Positions 50,651 to 59,569 of a DNA stretch of 64,000 nucleotides are shown here, piece after piece. The DNA is from Hymenobacter sp. H14-R3 (GTDB taxonomy: Bacteria; Bacteroidota; Bacteroidia; Cytophagales; Hymenobacteraceae), in assembly GCF_030063445.1 (NCBI RefSeq), contig NZ_JASITD010000014.1, positions 1-64,000 of the forward strand, given 5' to 3'. Made by a program: the position numbers and the translations under genes. Numbering within the stretch: position 1 is the stretch's first letter; every line of letters starts with the position of its first letter. The notes below the pieces were generated by a model that worked only from the letters and a program-made list of their open reading frames with translations, ran no database searches and had not been told where the DNA came from.

Positions 50651-51610
50651 TTACCGCAGCTTAATCTTCCCAAAGCGTAGGGATACGTCCAGGTAGGCCG
50701 GGTAAAGGCCGGTTTCGCTACGCACGGAGTAGTACAACGCCCCCAGGCTGGCGCTGAAGCGCGGTGCGGCGTAGCGCAGGCCGGCCAAGCCAAAAACGCC
50801 ATCGTTATTCGTGGCGGTGGTCAGGTAGGTTTCGTTGACCAGCGAAAACAGGCGCGATATCCGGGCGTTGGCCCCAACAACTACCACTGGCGAGCTGCTA
50901 CCCCCGTCGCTACTAAAGCCGTAGCCCAGCCCCAGCGTCACGTTGGTATCGGCCGAGCCGTAAGTGGCCAGGCCGTAGCCCACACCGGCGCTGCCGCGCC
51001 CCCCGTCAACGCCCGTGGCAAAGCCGTACAGTACGCCTGCCCCTAGGTTAAGCTTATCATTCACCGGCACAGTCAGCTTGGGGGTCACGGCTATGGCCGG
51101 AATGCCCACAAACGGCACCACGGGCACCAACAGGCCCACCGAAAAATTATCGGTCACGCCGTAGTTGACTCCCAGCAAAAAAACGTCAATTGCCTGCGCG
51201 TATCCTTCGCCCTTGTGCAGGTTGCGGGCTGTGGGGGCAATAAACATGCGCGTGCCATTGCCCACGTAGTCGAAGCCCCGCCGCACCTGCTCGGGGGTTT
51301 GGCTCATTAGCTGCCGCATATTAACGCGCTGTATCGTTACCAGTCCCAATTCGCGGGTTTCAAACGTGAGCGCTAAGTCGGTTACCTCGCGCAGCGTGCC
51401 GTCGAAAAGCGTCCCGCCCACCGTTTCGACGCTGTAGCTCTGCCCGATAACTTCGCCGGGGTGGCCAATAACCTCGGCTCCCGGTAGCTCGGCCGTGCGC
51501 GGGGGCGTTAGTGGTTGGTTGGGCTGCGGCGCACCGGGCAGGGCCACCGGTTGCTGGGCATGGGCCAGGGCCGCCATCAAAATGCCTCCTAGCAGTAAAA
51601 CAACGCGCAT
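50651..51610 (-). CDS. Secreted protein with outer-membrane beta-barrel-like C-terminus
   Basis: 319 residues with signal peptide (MRVVLLLGGILMAALAHAQ). A Pro-rich linker and a small beta domain (VETVGGTLFDGTLREVTDLALTFETRELGLVTIQRVNMRQL) precede alternating hydrophobic strands typical of a barrel (FSVGLLVPVVPFVGIPAI, LNLGAGVLYGFATG, SAGVGYGLATYG, VTLGLGYGF, YLDVSLRFGKIKLR). No specific family is recognised. It converges with rlmN. Confidence 0.7.
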   Translation of the reverse strand: MRVVLLLGGILMAALAHAQQPVALPGAPQPNQPLTPPRTAELPGAEVIGHPGEVIGQSYSVETVGGTLFDGTLREVTDLALTFETRELGLVTIQRVNMRQLMSQTPEQVRRGFDYVGNGTRMFIAPTARNLHKGEGYAQAIDVFLLGVNYGVTDNFSVGLLVPVVPFVGIPAIAVTPKLTVPVNDKLNLGAGVLYGFATGVDGGRGSAGVGYGLATYGSADTNVTLGLGYGFSSDGGSSSPVVVVGANARISRLFSLVNETYLTTATNNDGVFGLAGLRYAAPRFSASLGALYYSVRSETGLYPAYLDVSLRFGKIKLR

Positions 51611-51748
51611 ACTTTGGGGCCACCGCTATGTAGCCGGCAACTGGGGCAAAGATGCCTTGCTAAGGGCCGATAGTTGCAAGCCCGTTTTGCAACGCATCAG
51701 ACTCTAATTCAGCGAATTTCCAGCCTTTAGCAAGCTGTTGAAACGAAT

Positions 51749-51762
51749 TAATAAGCTTATTA
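51749..51762. repeat. 14-bp AT-rich palindrome TAATAAGCTTATTA
   Basis: Lies in the only distinctly AT-rich stretch of this part of the window (about 51710-51790), in the 224-base gap between the outer-membrane-like and BrkB genes. Could mark the barrel gene's promoter region or a regulator site. Confidence 0.3.
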
Positions 51763-51834
51763 TCAATTGAATATAAAGCAATTTCGCTTGAAGCTAACCG
51801 GACATTACCAGCCGGTGGTGGGCGCTGTTTTTTT

Positions 51835-52803
51835 TTATCCTTTCCAGCTGCCGGTGCTGGGCGGGCGGCCGCTGGCTATTTCGCCTTCCGACTCACCGGG
51901 CGGCACCTCGCGCACTTCCACGCGCACGGCGTGGGCCTTGGGCTGAATGCGCTGCCCAAAGGCGTCGGCAAATTCCTGAGTGAACTCAGCCCCGAAAAAG
52001 ATGATGAGTGATGAGTAATTAATCCACACCAGCAGCACAATGGCCGAGCCCGCCGCCCCAAAGGCCGAACCTGGATTAGATTTGGCTATGTAAAAGGAAA
52101 TCAGATACTTGCCCAAAATAAATAACGAAGCCGTGATAAACGCGCCAATGCCCACATCGCGCCAGCGAATGATGGCATCGGGTAGAAACCGGTAAATCAA
52201 CCCAAACAGCAGCGTGGTGATAACCAGCGATAATACAAAATCGACCAGCTTAATGGCGATGAGGCCGATTTCGGGCAGCAGCCGCTGTAGATAACCGGTA
52301 AATACTCCTAGTAAAGCACTCACTACGAAGGAGATAAGCAATAGCAAAGCTACGCTAAGGATGAGCCCGAACGAAAGTAGCCGCTGGCGCACAAAATCCC
52401 AGATGCCAATACCTTCAGTCTTGACTTTCAGGTTCCAGATGTCGTTGATGCTCTCTTGCAGCGTAACGAAAAACGTGGTAGCCGCGAAGGTCAGCGTGCC
52501 CAGGCCAATGGCCGTAGCCAAGCCCGATTTTTGCTGCAAGGTAAACTGCGCGATGCTGTCTTGCAGGAACTTAGCCGAATCGGCCCCCACCAACCCTTTG
52601 AGCTGACCATAAATCTGCCCGGTCAGGGCCTCGCCGCCATATACCGAGCTGGCCAGCGTGATAACGATGAGCAGCAGCGGTGGCAGCGAAAAAATGGTGT
52701 AGTATGATAGCGCTGCCGCGTGCCGAAACGAATTGTTAACGGTAAACTCGGTTGCTGAAGCTTTGAAAATCGCAACGATATCGGAAAATTTATACTGCGT
52801 CAT
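51835..52803 (-). CDS. YihY/BrkB family inner-membrane protein
   Basis: 322 residues with about six membrane helices, including LSYYTIFSLPPLLLIVITLAS, ATAIGLGTLTFAATTFFVTLQ, LLSFGLILSVALLLLISFVVSALLGVF and AAGSAIVLLVWINYSSLIIFFGAEFTQEFA. NNSFRHAAALSYYTIFSLPP and ATTFFVTLQESINDIWNLK are family signatures. Often mis-called ribonuclease BN; the true function (possible transporter or virulence-associated) is unknown. The acidic C-terminal tail is not conserved. Confidence 0.92.
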   Translation of the reverse strand: MTQYKFSDIVAIFKASATEFTVNNSFRHAAALSYYTIFSLPPLLLIVITLASSVYGGEALTGQIYGQLKGLVGADSAKFLQDSIAQFTLQQKSGLATAIGLGTLTFAATTFFVTLQESINDIWNLKVKTEGIGIWDFVRQRLLSFGLILSVALLLLISFVVSALLGVFTGYLQRLLPEIGLIAIKLVDFVLSLVITTLLFGLIYRFLPDAIIRWRDVGIGAFITASLFILGKYLISFYIAKSNPGSAFGAAGSAIVLLVWINYSSLIIFFGAEFTQEFADAFGQRIQPKAHAVRVEVREVPPGESEGEIASGRPPSTGSWKG

Positions 52804-52947
52804 AAGCAGGGGCGGAAATAGCGTGGGAAGCGGCGAGCGCGGGTACTCAGCCAGCTACCAGGCGCAGCAGCGGGCCGCGCTGAAGTAGGTGTTTACTCCA
52901 ATACGGACCGCCCGGATTTTTGCCCGGAAAATGCACGAAAAAATAAC

Positions 52948-53703
52948 CTAGCCCGGCTGCAATATCCAGCACAGCGTTTGGGTGGGGCCAAAGTGCAGCG
53001 CCGCCGCCAGCTCGGCATCGTCGCGAAACCGAAGCTGGTGCAGTTGCTGGGCTTCAACGCTCACCACCAGTTCTTTGTCGGCGAAGGGCCAGGGGCTCAC
53101 GACTACCGGCGTGCCGGGCCCACCGGGTTGCCGCACCAGGTGCGCCGTGCGGTGGCCGTTGCCCAGGGGGTCGGGGTAAATTTCGACGGCGCGGCCCATT
53201 TCGGGCAGCTCGTTGCGGCACAGAATGAGGGAGAGGCGGTCGCACCAGTGCAGCAGGTCGTAGGCCTGGTGGGTCCGCACCTTGTCGAGGTGCAGCTCCT
53301 TCATCCAGCGGGCCTGGCGGGCGCGCAGCTCGTCCAGAAAGTCAACCAATTCGGGTTTGCTATCGCGCATGGGCTCATACAACGTACTCAGGTGCAGGCT
53401 GGTAAGCAGGCTGCGCCAGCGCCCCTGGAAGCGCGCCGCGTGCAGCACGCCTTCGGCCTGCTCCAGCGAAAAGGGCAGTTGGGTGAAGTTGGCTGGGGCG
53501 CCGGCGGGCGTGAGGCCGTGGTGGCCGCCGCGCCCGTGCCAGGCGGCCTGCTCGTCGTCGTGCTGCGCCGTGGCGGCCAGCAGGCCCACCCAGCGGTCGG
53601 CCGATAAAAAGGGGGCCCAGTGCCAGGCCAGCTGCGCAGCCAGCAAGGCGTGGGCCTGTTGGTAAATTACCTGCCAGCCGGTAGGTATTGGGTTAACTAT
53701 CAT
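52948..53703 (-). CDS. DUF3891 family protein
   Basis: 251 residues, cytosolic. N-terminal IYQQAHALLAAQLAWHW and LLAATAQHDDEQAAW, then YDLLHWCDRLSLILCRNELP carry the scattered His/Asp/Glu pattern seen in DUF3891 proteins, which look like an HD-type metal-binding helical bundle although no function is established. Single gene; the gap from BrkB upstream is 144 bases and shows no clear site. Confidence 0.85.
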   Translation of the reverse strand: MIVNPIPTGWQVIYQQAHALLAAQLAWHWAPFLSADRWVGLLAATAQHDDEQAAWHGRGGHHGLTPAGAPANFTQLPFSLEQAEGVLHAARFQGRWRSLLTSLHLSTLYEPMRDSKPELVDFLDELRARQARWMKELHLDKVRTHQAYDLLHWCDRLSLILCRNELPEMGRAVEIYPDPLGNGHRTAHLVRQPGGPGTPVVVSPWPFADKELVVSVEAQQLHQLRFRDDAELAAALHFGPTQTLCWILQPG

Positions 53704-53835
53704 GCGCGGGTTCTCAGTATTTTGTCGCAGTTTTGGGGCCGCTTTACGCTAAATGAGCAGGCACAGGCAACGGAATAACTGTTGGATGGTCAACAATTTT
53801 TCTCCTTTCCCTCCAAATTCCGCATTCACCCGCCA

Positions 53836-54600
53836 ATGTACGCCCAACTGCAAGACATCCTCACGCACCCGCTGCCCTCGCTGGCGGTGGTCGGTAACCT
53901 CGTCATTATCGAAAGCCTGCTTTCGGTAGATAATGCCGCCGTGCTGGCTACCCTGGTGAGCGACCTGCCCCGCGAGCGCCGCAAGCAGGCGCTGCGCTAC
54001 GGCATCTTCGGGGCGTATTTTTTTCGGGGTCTGTGCCTGGTTTTTGCCTCGTACCTGGTAGGCTTCTGGTTTCTGAAGCCGCTGGGTGGCCTGTACCTGC
54101 TGTACCTCACGCTTGACTATTTCCGCGCCACGCGCCCCACCGACGACGACGCGCCCGACAAGCAGAAAAGCTGGCTCTACCGCCGCACGCTGGGGCTGCT
54201 GGGCCCCTTCTGGGCCACCGTGGTCGTTATTGAAATTATGGACATTGCCTTCTCCATCGACAACGTGTTTGCGGTGGTGGCCTTTAGCAACAACCTGATT
54301 CTGATTGTGGTAGGCGTGTTCATCGGCATTCTGGCCATGCGGCTGGTGGCACAGGCCTTCGTGGGGCTCATGGGTAAGTACCCGTTTCTGGAAACGGCGG
54401 CCTTCGTGGTTATCGGCATCCTGGGCCTCAAGCTGGTGCTCTCGCTGCTGGAGCATTTTGCGCCCAGCTACCCGGTGAGCCGGTTTCTGGCCAGCGAAGC
54501 CGCCGACGTGGGCCTTACGGTGCTCACCATTGCCACGTTTGGGGTGCCGCTGCTCACCTCGCGGCTGCTGGGCTGGCCGCGCCGCCTGGGCGGGCGGTAG
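53836..54600 (+). CDS. TerC family integral membrane protein
   Basis: 254 residues from the ATG at 53836, with about seven membrane helices. The two acidic motifs of TerC are LLSVDNAAVLA (D32-N33) and DIAFSIDNVFAVVAF, placed in symmetric halves. Family members export Mn2+ or other cations and aid metalation of secreted proteins; the tellurite label of the family should not be taken literally. Single gene. Confidence 0.92.
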   Translation: MYAQLQDILTHPLPSLAVVGNLVIIESLLSVDNAAVLATLVSDLPRERRKQALRYGIFGAYFFRGLCLVFASYLVGFWFLKPLGGLYLLYLTLDYFRATRPTDDDAPDKQKSWLYRRTLGLLGPFWATVVVIEIMDIAFSIDNVFAVVAFSNNLILIVVGVFIGILAMRLVAQAFVGLMGKYPFLETAAFVVIGILGLKLVLSLLEHFAPSYPVSRFLASEAADVGLTVLTIATFGVPLLTSRLLGWPRRLGGR

Positions 54601-54602
54601 GG

Positions 54603-55907
54603 CTAGGGGCGGGGCGGGGTTGGCACGTCGGGGTTGCGGCCCAGGCGGTAGCTCAGGCCCAGGCGCGCCGCGAAGTTGCTGCCAACCAAGTTGCCGGAAA
54701 GACCCTCAATACCAGAGCGATACAGTTGGCCGTCGAGGGTTGCCGTGAAGCGCCGCTGCCGCCAGCCTAGGGTAAGGTTGGGCAGCAGCACGGTTTGGGG
54801 GTAGTAGACATTCTGGTCTTCGTACTGCAGGTATTGCGCAGTGGCTGCATCGGTTGCGGCAAGTCCCCACACTTGGTCATACTCAAACCCCAGACCCACA
54901 ATAAGTTGCTGGTCGTGGGCCAGTGGCCGGTAGTACCGCACCCCAATGCGCGCCGTGCCCAGCGTGCCGTGGTAGCCAAATGGGGTGTAAATAATAATTC
55001 CCTGGCTACTTAAGCTGGAAATATAAGCCGTTCGATTGCGAAACGTGCTGACGCTCAGTTCGCCGTAGATGGCCGCTGTGCGGCTGGGCAGCAGTAGCTC
55101 GGTGTAGAGGCCGCCAAACGGTACCAGTTGCGAACCAGCGCGCGAGGCTCCGTCTATCGCCTCTACCGGGCTGCTGATGCCATTGTAGCGCAGGCCGGCC
55201 AGCACCCCGCCCTGAAACGCCACCTGCCGCCGGCGCCGGGCCTGCCCCAGCCAGCTGCTGGCCGGCTGCTGGCCGGGGCTGCACGCCATGGCGTAGGCCT
55301 GGGCTACGGCCGCTAGCCCTTCGGCGGTGAAGGGGGCGGTGGCCGCCGCCTGGGACGCGGCCGGGCAATCAATAAAGTAGATATCCAGTTGGCTGTGGTA
55401 GTTGTTGCCGTCGGCTATCGACCAAACGCCGTCGTCCTTCTGCCGCAGAAACTTGCGCTCGCTCAGGGCCAGGTCGGGTTGGCCAGGGCGGCGCAGCACG
55501 TAGTGAGTGGTGCCCATCAGCACTACCCGCCGCAGGTCAATTGGCCCTTCCAGCAGTACTTCGGCCAGCACCGAATCGGTGCGGATATCGGCGTAGTTGC
55601 CACGCGGCAGGCTTTCGAGGCGGGTTTCGGCCGCGTGGTCGAGGCGCAGCACTTCGTAGCGAAAATGACGCCCCCCAGTAAGGCGCACGGCCCGCAGCTG
55701 GCGCGGTGCAAATAGCTGGCTGGGGCTGGCCGTCGTGCTTCGGTAGCGAATAAACGTGGGTGGCGCTTCCCAGAAATCGTTTTCGATTTCCCCGCGCAGG
55801 GTGTCGCCGTTGCTACGTACCAGCAGGCCCGGCTCGTAGGCCTGGGCCCACAGGCGGTTGGTAAAGAGAAGCAAGCCCGCGAGCAGGCAAAGTAAGCGTA
55901 GCATCAT
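54603..55907 (-). CDS. Secreted outer-membrane-like protein of unknown function
   Basis: 434 residues with signal peptide (ending RLWAQ). The N-terminal part (GLLVRSNGDTLRGEIEND, FAPRQLRAVRLTGGRHFRYEVL) is beta-rich and found in other Bacteroidota hypothetical proteins. From about residue 230 the pattern (FQGGVLAGLRYNGIS, ARIGVRYYRPLAHDQQLIVGLGFEYDQVW, LTLGWRQRRFTATLDGQLYRSG, FAARLGLSYRLGRN) is a beta barrel. Probably in the outer membrane; no partner is adjacent. Confidence 0.72.
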   Translation of the reverse strand: MMLRLLCLLAGLLLFTNRLWAQAYEPGLLVRSNGDTLRGEIENDFWEAPPTFIRYRSTTASPSQLFAPRQLRAVRLTGGRHFRYEVLRLDHAAETRLESLPRGNYADIRTDSVLAEVLLEGPIDLRRVVLMGTTHYVLRRPGQPDLALSERKFLRQKDDGVWSIADGNNYHSQLDIYFIDCPAASQAAATAPFTAEGLAAVAQAYAMACSPGQQPASSWLGQARRRRQVAFQGGVLAGLRYNGISSPVEAIDGASRAGSQLVPFGGLYTELLLPSRTAAIYGELSVSTFRNRTAYISSLSSQGIIIYTPFGYHGTLGTARIGVRYYRPLAHDQQLIVGLGFEYDQVWGLAATDAATAQYLQYEDQNVYYPQTVLLPNLTLGWRQRRFTATLDGQLYRSGIEGLSGNLVGSNFAARLGLSYRLGRNPDVPTPPRP

Positions 55908-55927
55908 AGATAAGAATAAAGTGCCAA

Positions 55928-55935
55928 CAAAAATA
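55928..55935 (-). promoter_or_regulatory. -7 promoter box TATTTTTG
   Basis: TAnnTTTG match on the minus strand, 20 bases from the ATG of the outer-membrane-like gene (55907). Confidence 0.45.
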
Positions 55936-56020
55936 GCCGCACTTACCCCTCCTAATATGCCAGGTTTTTAACCTTTTTTAACTTATTTCGGTGTTACACA
56001 ACTCGGGGCCGAAAGGCGAA

Positions 56021-56072
56021 GCTGCCCGCTCCCACCTGAACCAAACGGTTGCTTTGGATAGGAGCGGGCAGC
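56021..56072 (-). terminator. Stem-loop after the threonine dehydrogenase gene
   Basis: 12-bp perfect stem (GCTGCCCGCTCC / GGAGCGGGCAGC) with an inner CCAAA/TTTGG pair. It lies three bases beyond the dehydrogenase stop. No T run, so termination is only a guess. Confidence 0.45.
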
Positions 56073-56075
56073 CAA

Positions 56076-57071
56076 CTACGCCACTACCGGCTCGCGCAAA
56101 TGCACCAGCATGTCGCGCGTCATTTTCTCCAGGTCAAACTCCGGGGCCCAGCCCCAATCCTGGCGGGCGGCCGTGTCGTCGATGCTAGCGGGCCACGAGT
56201 CGGCAATGGCCTGGCGCTGGTCGGGCGCGTAGCTGACCTGGAAGCCGGGTGTTTCCTGCTGAATGGCCGTGGTAATCTCGGCGGGCGAGAAGCTCATGGC
56301 CCCCAGGTTGTAGCTGGTGCGCACCTTAATGCTATCGGCGGGGGCGTGCATGAGGTCGAGCGTAGCCTTCAGAGCATCAGGCATATACATCATGGGTAGG
56401 TAGGTGTCGGCCTTCAGGAAGCACTCGAAGTCCTCGCCGGCCACGGCCTTGTGGTAGATGTCCACGGCGTAGTCGGTGGTGCCGCCGCCGGGCAGGCTCT
56501 TGTAGCCGATGAGGCCGGGGTAGCGCAGGCTGCGCACGTCGAGGCCGTAGTGGCGGTGGTACCATTCGCACCACTGCTCGCCGGCCAGCTTGCTGATGCC
56601 GTACACCGTGTTGGGGTTCATGATGGTGGTCTGGGGCGTGTGCTCGCGTGGGGTGTCGGGCCCAAACACTGCAATGGAGCTGGGCCAGTACACCTGCGGC
56701 ACGCGGTACTGCACGGCCAGGTTCAGCACGTTCAGCAAGCCATCCATATTCAGCTTCCAGGCAAACATCGGGTCCTTTTCGGCCGTGGCCGAGAGCAGCG
56801 CCGCGAGGTGGTATATCTGCACCGGCTGGTACTGCGCCACCAGGGCCTCCAGGCGGGGCTGGTCGAGCACGTCGAGCAGCTCGAAGGGGCCGCCGGCCAG
56901 GGCCGCGGGGTCTTTGGGCGGGCGCACATCGGCGGCCACCACGGCCTCGGGGGCGTAGCGCTGGCGCAGGGCGGCGGTGAGCTCTAGGCCCAGTTGGCCG
57001 CAGGCCCCAATGACAAGGACGTTGCCGGGTGTTCGGGAAGTGGTGGTAGGTTCGCTGGGCGAAGTAGTCAT
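56076..57071 (-). CDS. NAD-dependent L-threonine 3-dehydrogenase, epimerase/SDR type
   Basis: 331 residues from the ATG at 57071. An extended SDR: the NAD motif is GACGQLG at 22-28 and the catalytic pair is Y157-xxx-K161 (NPNTVYGISKLAGE), with PGLIGYKSLPGGGTTDYAVDIYHKAV downstream. This is the short-chain TDH known from some bacteria and eukaryotes, which oxidises threonine to 2-amino-3-ketobutyrate, the substrate of Kbl at 770-1966. A UDP-sugar epimerase is the alternative, but the GGGTTDYAVDIYH segment favours TDH. Confidence 0.87.
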   Translation of the reverse strand: MTTSPSEPTTTSRTPGNVLVIGACGQLGLELTAALRQRYAPEAVVAADVRPPKDPAALAGGPFELLDVLDQPRLEALVAQYQPVQIYHLAALLSATAEKDPMFAWKLNMDGLLNVLNLAVQYRVPQVYWPSSIAVFGPDTPREHTPQTTIMNPNTVYGISKLAGEQWCEWYHRHYGLDVRSLRYPGLIGYKSLPGGGTTDYAVDIYHKAVAGEDFECFLKADTYLPMMYMPDALKATLDLMHAPADSIKVRTSYNLGAMSFSPAEITTAIQQETPGFQVSYAPDQRQAIADSWPASIDDTAARQDWGWAPEFDLEKMTRDMLVHLREPVVA

Positions 57072-57116
57072 GAGCAGGCTGGGAGTGAGCGGGATGGGAA
57101 GGGAGCAGACAGGCTG

Positions 57117-57124
57117 CAAAGATA
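57117..57124 (-). promoter_or_regulatory. -7 promoter box TATCTTTG for the threonine dehydrogenase gene
   Basis: TAnnTTTG match on the minus strand, 45 bases from the ATG at 57071. Confidence 0.45.
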
Positions 57125-57194
57125 CGGCCAGCCTCAGGGGCCGGGTGGCCGGGTGGTTGCCGCAGTAGCGAGACGGAGCAGTATCTTGCGGGCT

Positions 57195-58283
57195 ATGGCT
57201 AGTCGTTTGTTCTTGTTGCTCAGTCTATTGAGATTTTTGAGCAGCCCCGCTACTACGCAGGCTCAATCCACTACCCCACCCTATCGCAACCTCGTGCTGG
57301 AGGGCGGCGGCATTCGGGGCATTGCCTACGGCGGGGCCTTGCAAGAGTTGGAGCAGCGCGGCGTGCTGGCCGGCATCGAGCGGGTGGGGGGCACTTCGGC
57401 GGGGGCTATTCAGGCGGCGCTGCTGGCGGTGGGCTACTCGGCTAGTGAGATTGTGGCCGTGGTAAATGCCACGCCCGTGCAGCGCCTCAACGACGGCCGG
57501 TTCATCTTTTTTGGGGGCACCCACCGCCTGGTGAAGCAGTACGGCTGGTACCGCGGCGATGCCTTCGCCACCTACCTCAGCGAGCTGATAGGCCGCAAAA
57601 CCCAGCGGCCCCACCTCACCCTGGGCGAACTGCACGCCCTGGCCCAGCAGCGCCCCGGCCACTACCGCGACCTCTACACCACTGGCACCAACCTCACCAC
57701 CCAGCGCACGCAGGTGTTCAGCTACGAAACCAACCCCACCATGCGCGTGGCCGATGCCGTGCGCATTAGTATGAGCATTCCGCTCTATTTCCGGGCCGTG
57801 CTACTCGATGCCGGGGGCAATGTTGTGCTGGGCCGGCCAACCCCCGGCCAGCCCGTGCAGGTGCTCGTCGATGGCGGCCTGCTGGCCAATTATCCCATTG
57901 ATTTGTTTGATAAGCCGCGCTACTTGCCCGCCGGCCCCGCCGCCGCGCCCGACGCCCGTGGCAACGTCTACAACCCCCAAACACTGGGCCTGCGCCTCGA
58001 CCGCGCCGAGCAAATTGCCTACGACACCGCCGCCACCGGCCGCCAGCAGCTGGCGCCCTACGCCATCACCGATTTCAAATCCTACGCGGGGGCCCTCTAC
58101 ACCGTGGCCCTCGAAAATCTCAACCCCGTGCCGCCCGCCGACTGGCAGCGCACCATTAGCATCAACTTCCTGGGTTTCAGCCCCCGCATCAAACGGATTT
58201 CCAGCGCTCAGAAACAGCAGCTCATGGACAGCGGCCGCCTGGGCGTGCAAACCTTTTTGGCCCGCCAGGCAGCTAAGCACTAA
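57195..58283 (+). CDS. Secreted patatin-like phospholipase
   Basis: 362 residues from the ATG at 57195, with a signal peptide ending TTQAQ. The Ser-Asp dyad is visible as the oxyanion GGGIRG (37-42), the nucleophile S68 in GGTSAG, and the DGG of VLVDGGLLANYPIDLF. It should hydrolyse lipid esters in the periplasm or outside the cell. Divergent from the threonine dehydrogenase gene; an upstream in-frame start at 56994 lies inside that gene and is unlikely. Confidence 0.92.
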   Translation: MASRLFLLLSLLRFLSSPATTQAQSTTPPYRNLVLEGGGIRGIAYGGALQELEQRGVLAGIERVGGTSAGAIQAALLAVGYSASEIVAVVNATPVQRLNDGRFIFFGGTHRLVKQYGWYRGDAFATYLSELIGRKTQRPHLTLGELHALAQQRPGHYRDLYTTGTNLTTQRTQVFSYETNPTMRVADAVRISMSIPLYFRAVLLDAGGNVVLGRPTPGQPVQVLVDGGLLANYPIDLFDKPRYLPAGPAAAPDARGNVYNPQTLGLRLDRAEQIAYDTAATGRQQLAPYAITDFKSYAGALYTVALENLNPVPPADWQRTISINFLGFSPRIKRISSAQKQQLMDSGRLGVQTFLARQAAKH

Positions 58284-58444
58284 TTAGTCAATGCGGTAGC
58301 ATAGGGTAAAAGTCAGGTACGGAGTAACCCCCTCCCACACCGCACCGCAGCAAAAAAGCCCAACGCTCCCAACGCCAAGCAAAGCGTCAGGAGCTTTAGG
58401 CTTCCCAGTCTCGGCCAACTCACCGGCCCAACCAAGGCTCGTCT

Positions 58445-58473
58445 GAATCAGCGAAATCTGTCTAAATCTGCGG
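58445..58473. repeat. Half copy of the repeat arm found beside ispD
   Basis: GAATCAGCGAAATCTGTCTAAATCTGCGG resembles the outer part of the 67-bp arm at 22065-22131 (GCGAAATCAGTTAAATCCGT...). It ends next to the stop codon of the AraC gene (58475). No matching second arm was found nearby. Confidence 0.6.
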
Positions 58474-58474
58474 T

Positions 58475-59401
58475 TTATATGTTCATGGCCGTTTCGCGGC
58501 GGCGCATTTTGCCGGCCGGAATGCCAAACATCATCTTGAAGCGCCGACAGAAGTAGGCCGTGTCCTTATAGCCCACTTCCTTGCCAATGTCGCGGATGCT
58601 TTTTTTGGTAGTGCGTAGCAGCGAAACCGCGCGCTCCATGCGCTGGTACTCAATGTAATCCTGCGGGTTGATGTTGGTCAGCATCTTGAAATACTGGCCC
58701 ACGTAGTCCTCGCTCACGCTGGCTACCGTGGCCAGCACCTTGTTGGACAAATCGCCGCTTAGGTTCTCCTTAATAAAGTTGAACAAGTCGATGAGGCGCG
58801 GGTCCTTGAAGTAGGTGCTGTTGGTGGCGAGCTGCTCCACAAACAGGTTGTTGCGCAAGATGTAGCGCACCACTTCCACTACCAGGTTCTCGGTGTAGAT
58901 GTTGATGAGGCGCTCGCGGCCCGGCAGGTCCTGTAGCGATTCCTCAATGATTTTAATCACCAGGTTGGCCAGCTTCGTGTTGCCCCTAATAATGAAGGCC
59001 GGCACGTCGAGCGACGCGAAGAAGTTGACCGAGTCAAACACCTTGGCCTCAAACGAGACGAAGCTGTGGCTTTCCTCGGCATCGCCGATGAAATCGAGCT
59101 TATCGTTGGAGGTAAAAAACCGGTCTTTATTCGTAATTAAGTCGTCGTTGGAAATCACGCGGGTGGCGGCGCTTTCGCCGTAGCCCACGCGCGTAGCCCG
59201 CCCGCCGGGCAGGAAAAGCAATTCGCCTTCCTCCACCGTTTGCTCGTCTTCCCCAAAAATCACTTTGCCTTGGTGCAGCAGAATAATGTTATTGCCTACA
59301 TCATAGGCATTGCGCACCGTGAAGGCCTGCCTCAGTACCAGGTTTTTGGCTCTGATGTAACGAACCCCCAAAGATTCAATTACTTTATTATAATCTTCCA
59401 T
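58475..59401 (-). CDS. AraC family transcriptional regulator
   Basis: 308 residues. An N-terminal cupin-like sensing domain (GNNIILLHQGKVIFGEDEQTVEEGELLFLPGG) is followed by an all-helical middle and the C-terminal double HTH (~205-300): LSNKVLATVASVSEDYVGQYFKMLTNINPQDYIEYQRMERAVSLL and IRDIGKEVGYKDTAYFCRRFKMMFGIPAGKMRRRE. Targets cannot be read from sequence; it lies next to an acyl-CoA dehydrogenase gene in the same direction, 168 bases apart with a terminator between, so regulation of that gene is a weak possibility. Confidence 0.93.
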   Translation of the reverse strand: MEDYNKVIESLGVRYIRAKNLVLRQAFTVRNAYDVGNNIILLHQGKVIFGEDEQTVEEGELLFLPGGRATRVGYGESAATRVISNDDLITNKDRFFTSNDKLDFIGDAEESHSFVSFEAKVFDSVNFFASLDVPAFIIRGNTKLANLVIKIIEESLQDLPGRERLINIYTENLVVEVVRYILRNNLFVEQLATNSTYFKDPRLIDLFNFIKENLSGDLSNKVLATVASVSEDYVGQYFKMLTNINPQDYIEYQRMERAVSLLRTTKKSIRDIGKEVGYKDTAYFCRRFKMMFGIPAGKMRRRETAMNI

Positions 59402-59508
59402 CTACGTTGTTTTCATTATAAGGATAGGTCCCCTCAGTTCCCCGCAAAAGTGGCTAAAGTTACTACTATTTACTGCAATGTTTTCTAAAAAAAATTCACA
59501 AAAACAAA

Positions 59509-59533
59509 AACCCAGGCCTATTTGGCCTGGGTT
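59509..59533 (-). terminator. Terminator of the acyl-CoA dehydrogenase gene
   Basis: 10-bp stem AACCCAGGCC / GGCCTGGGTT; on the minus strand a T-rich run follows. Confidence 0.88.
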
Positions 59534-59569
59534 CCGTGCAACTTCGTGATTTTGATAGCCGGTAGAGTG

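Noticed and set aside
58350..58400. Terminator-like imperfect hairpin after the patatin gene
   Set aside because: The stem is interrupted and there is no good T run; not supported enough to annotate.
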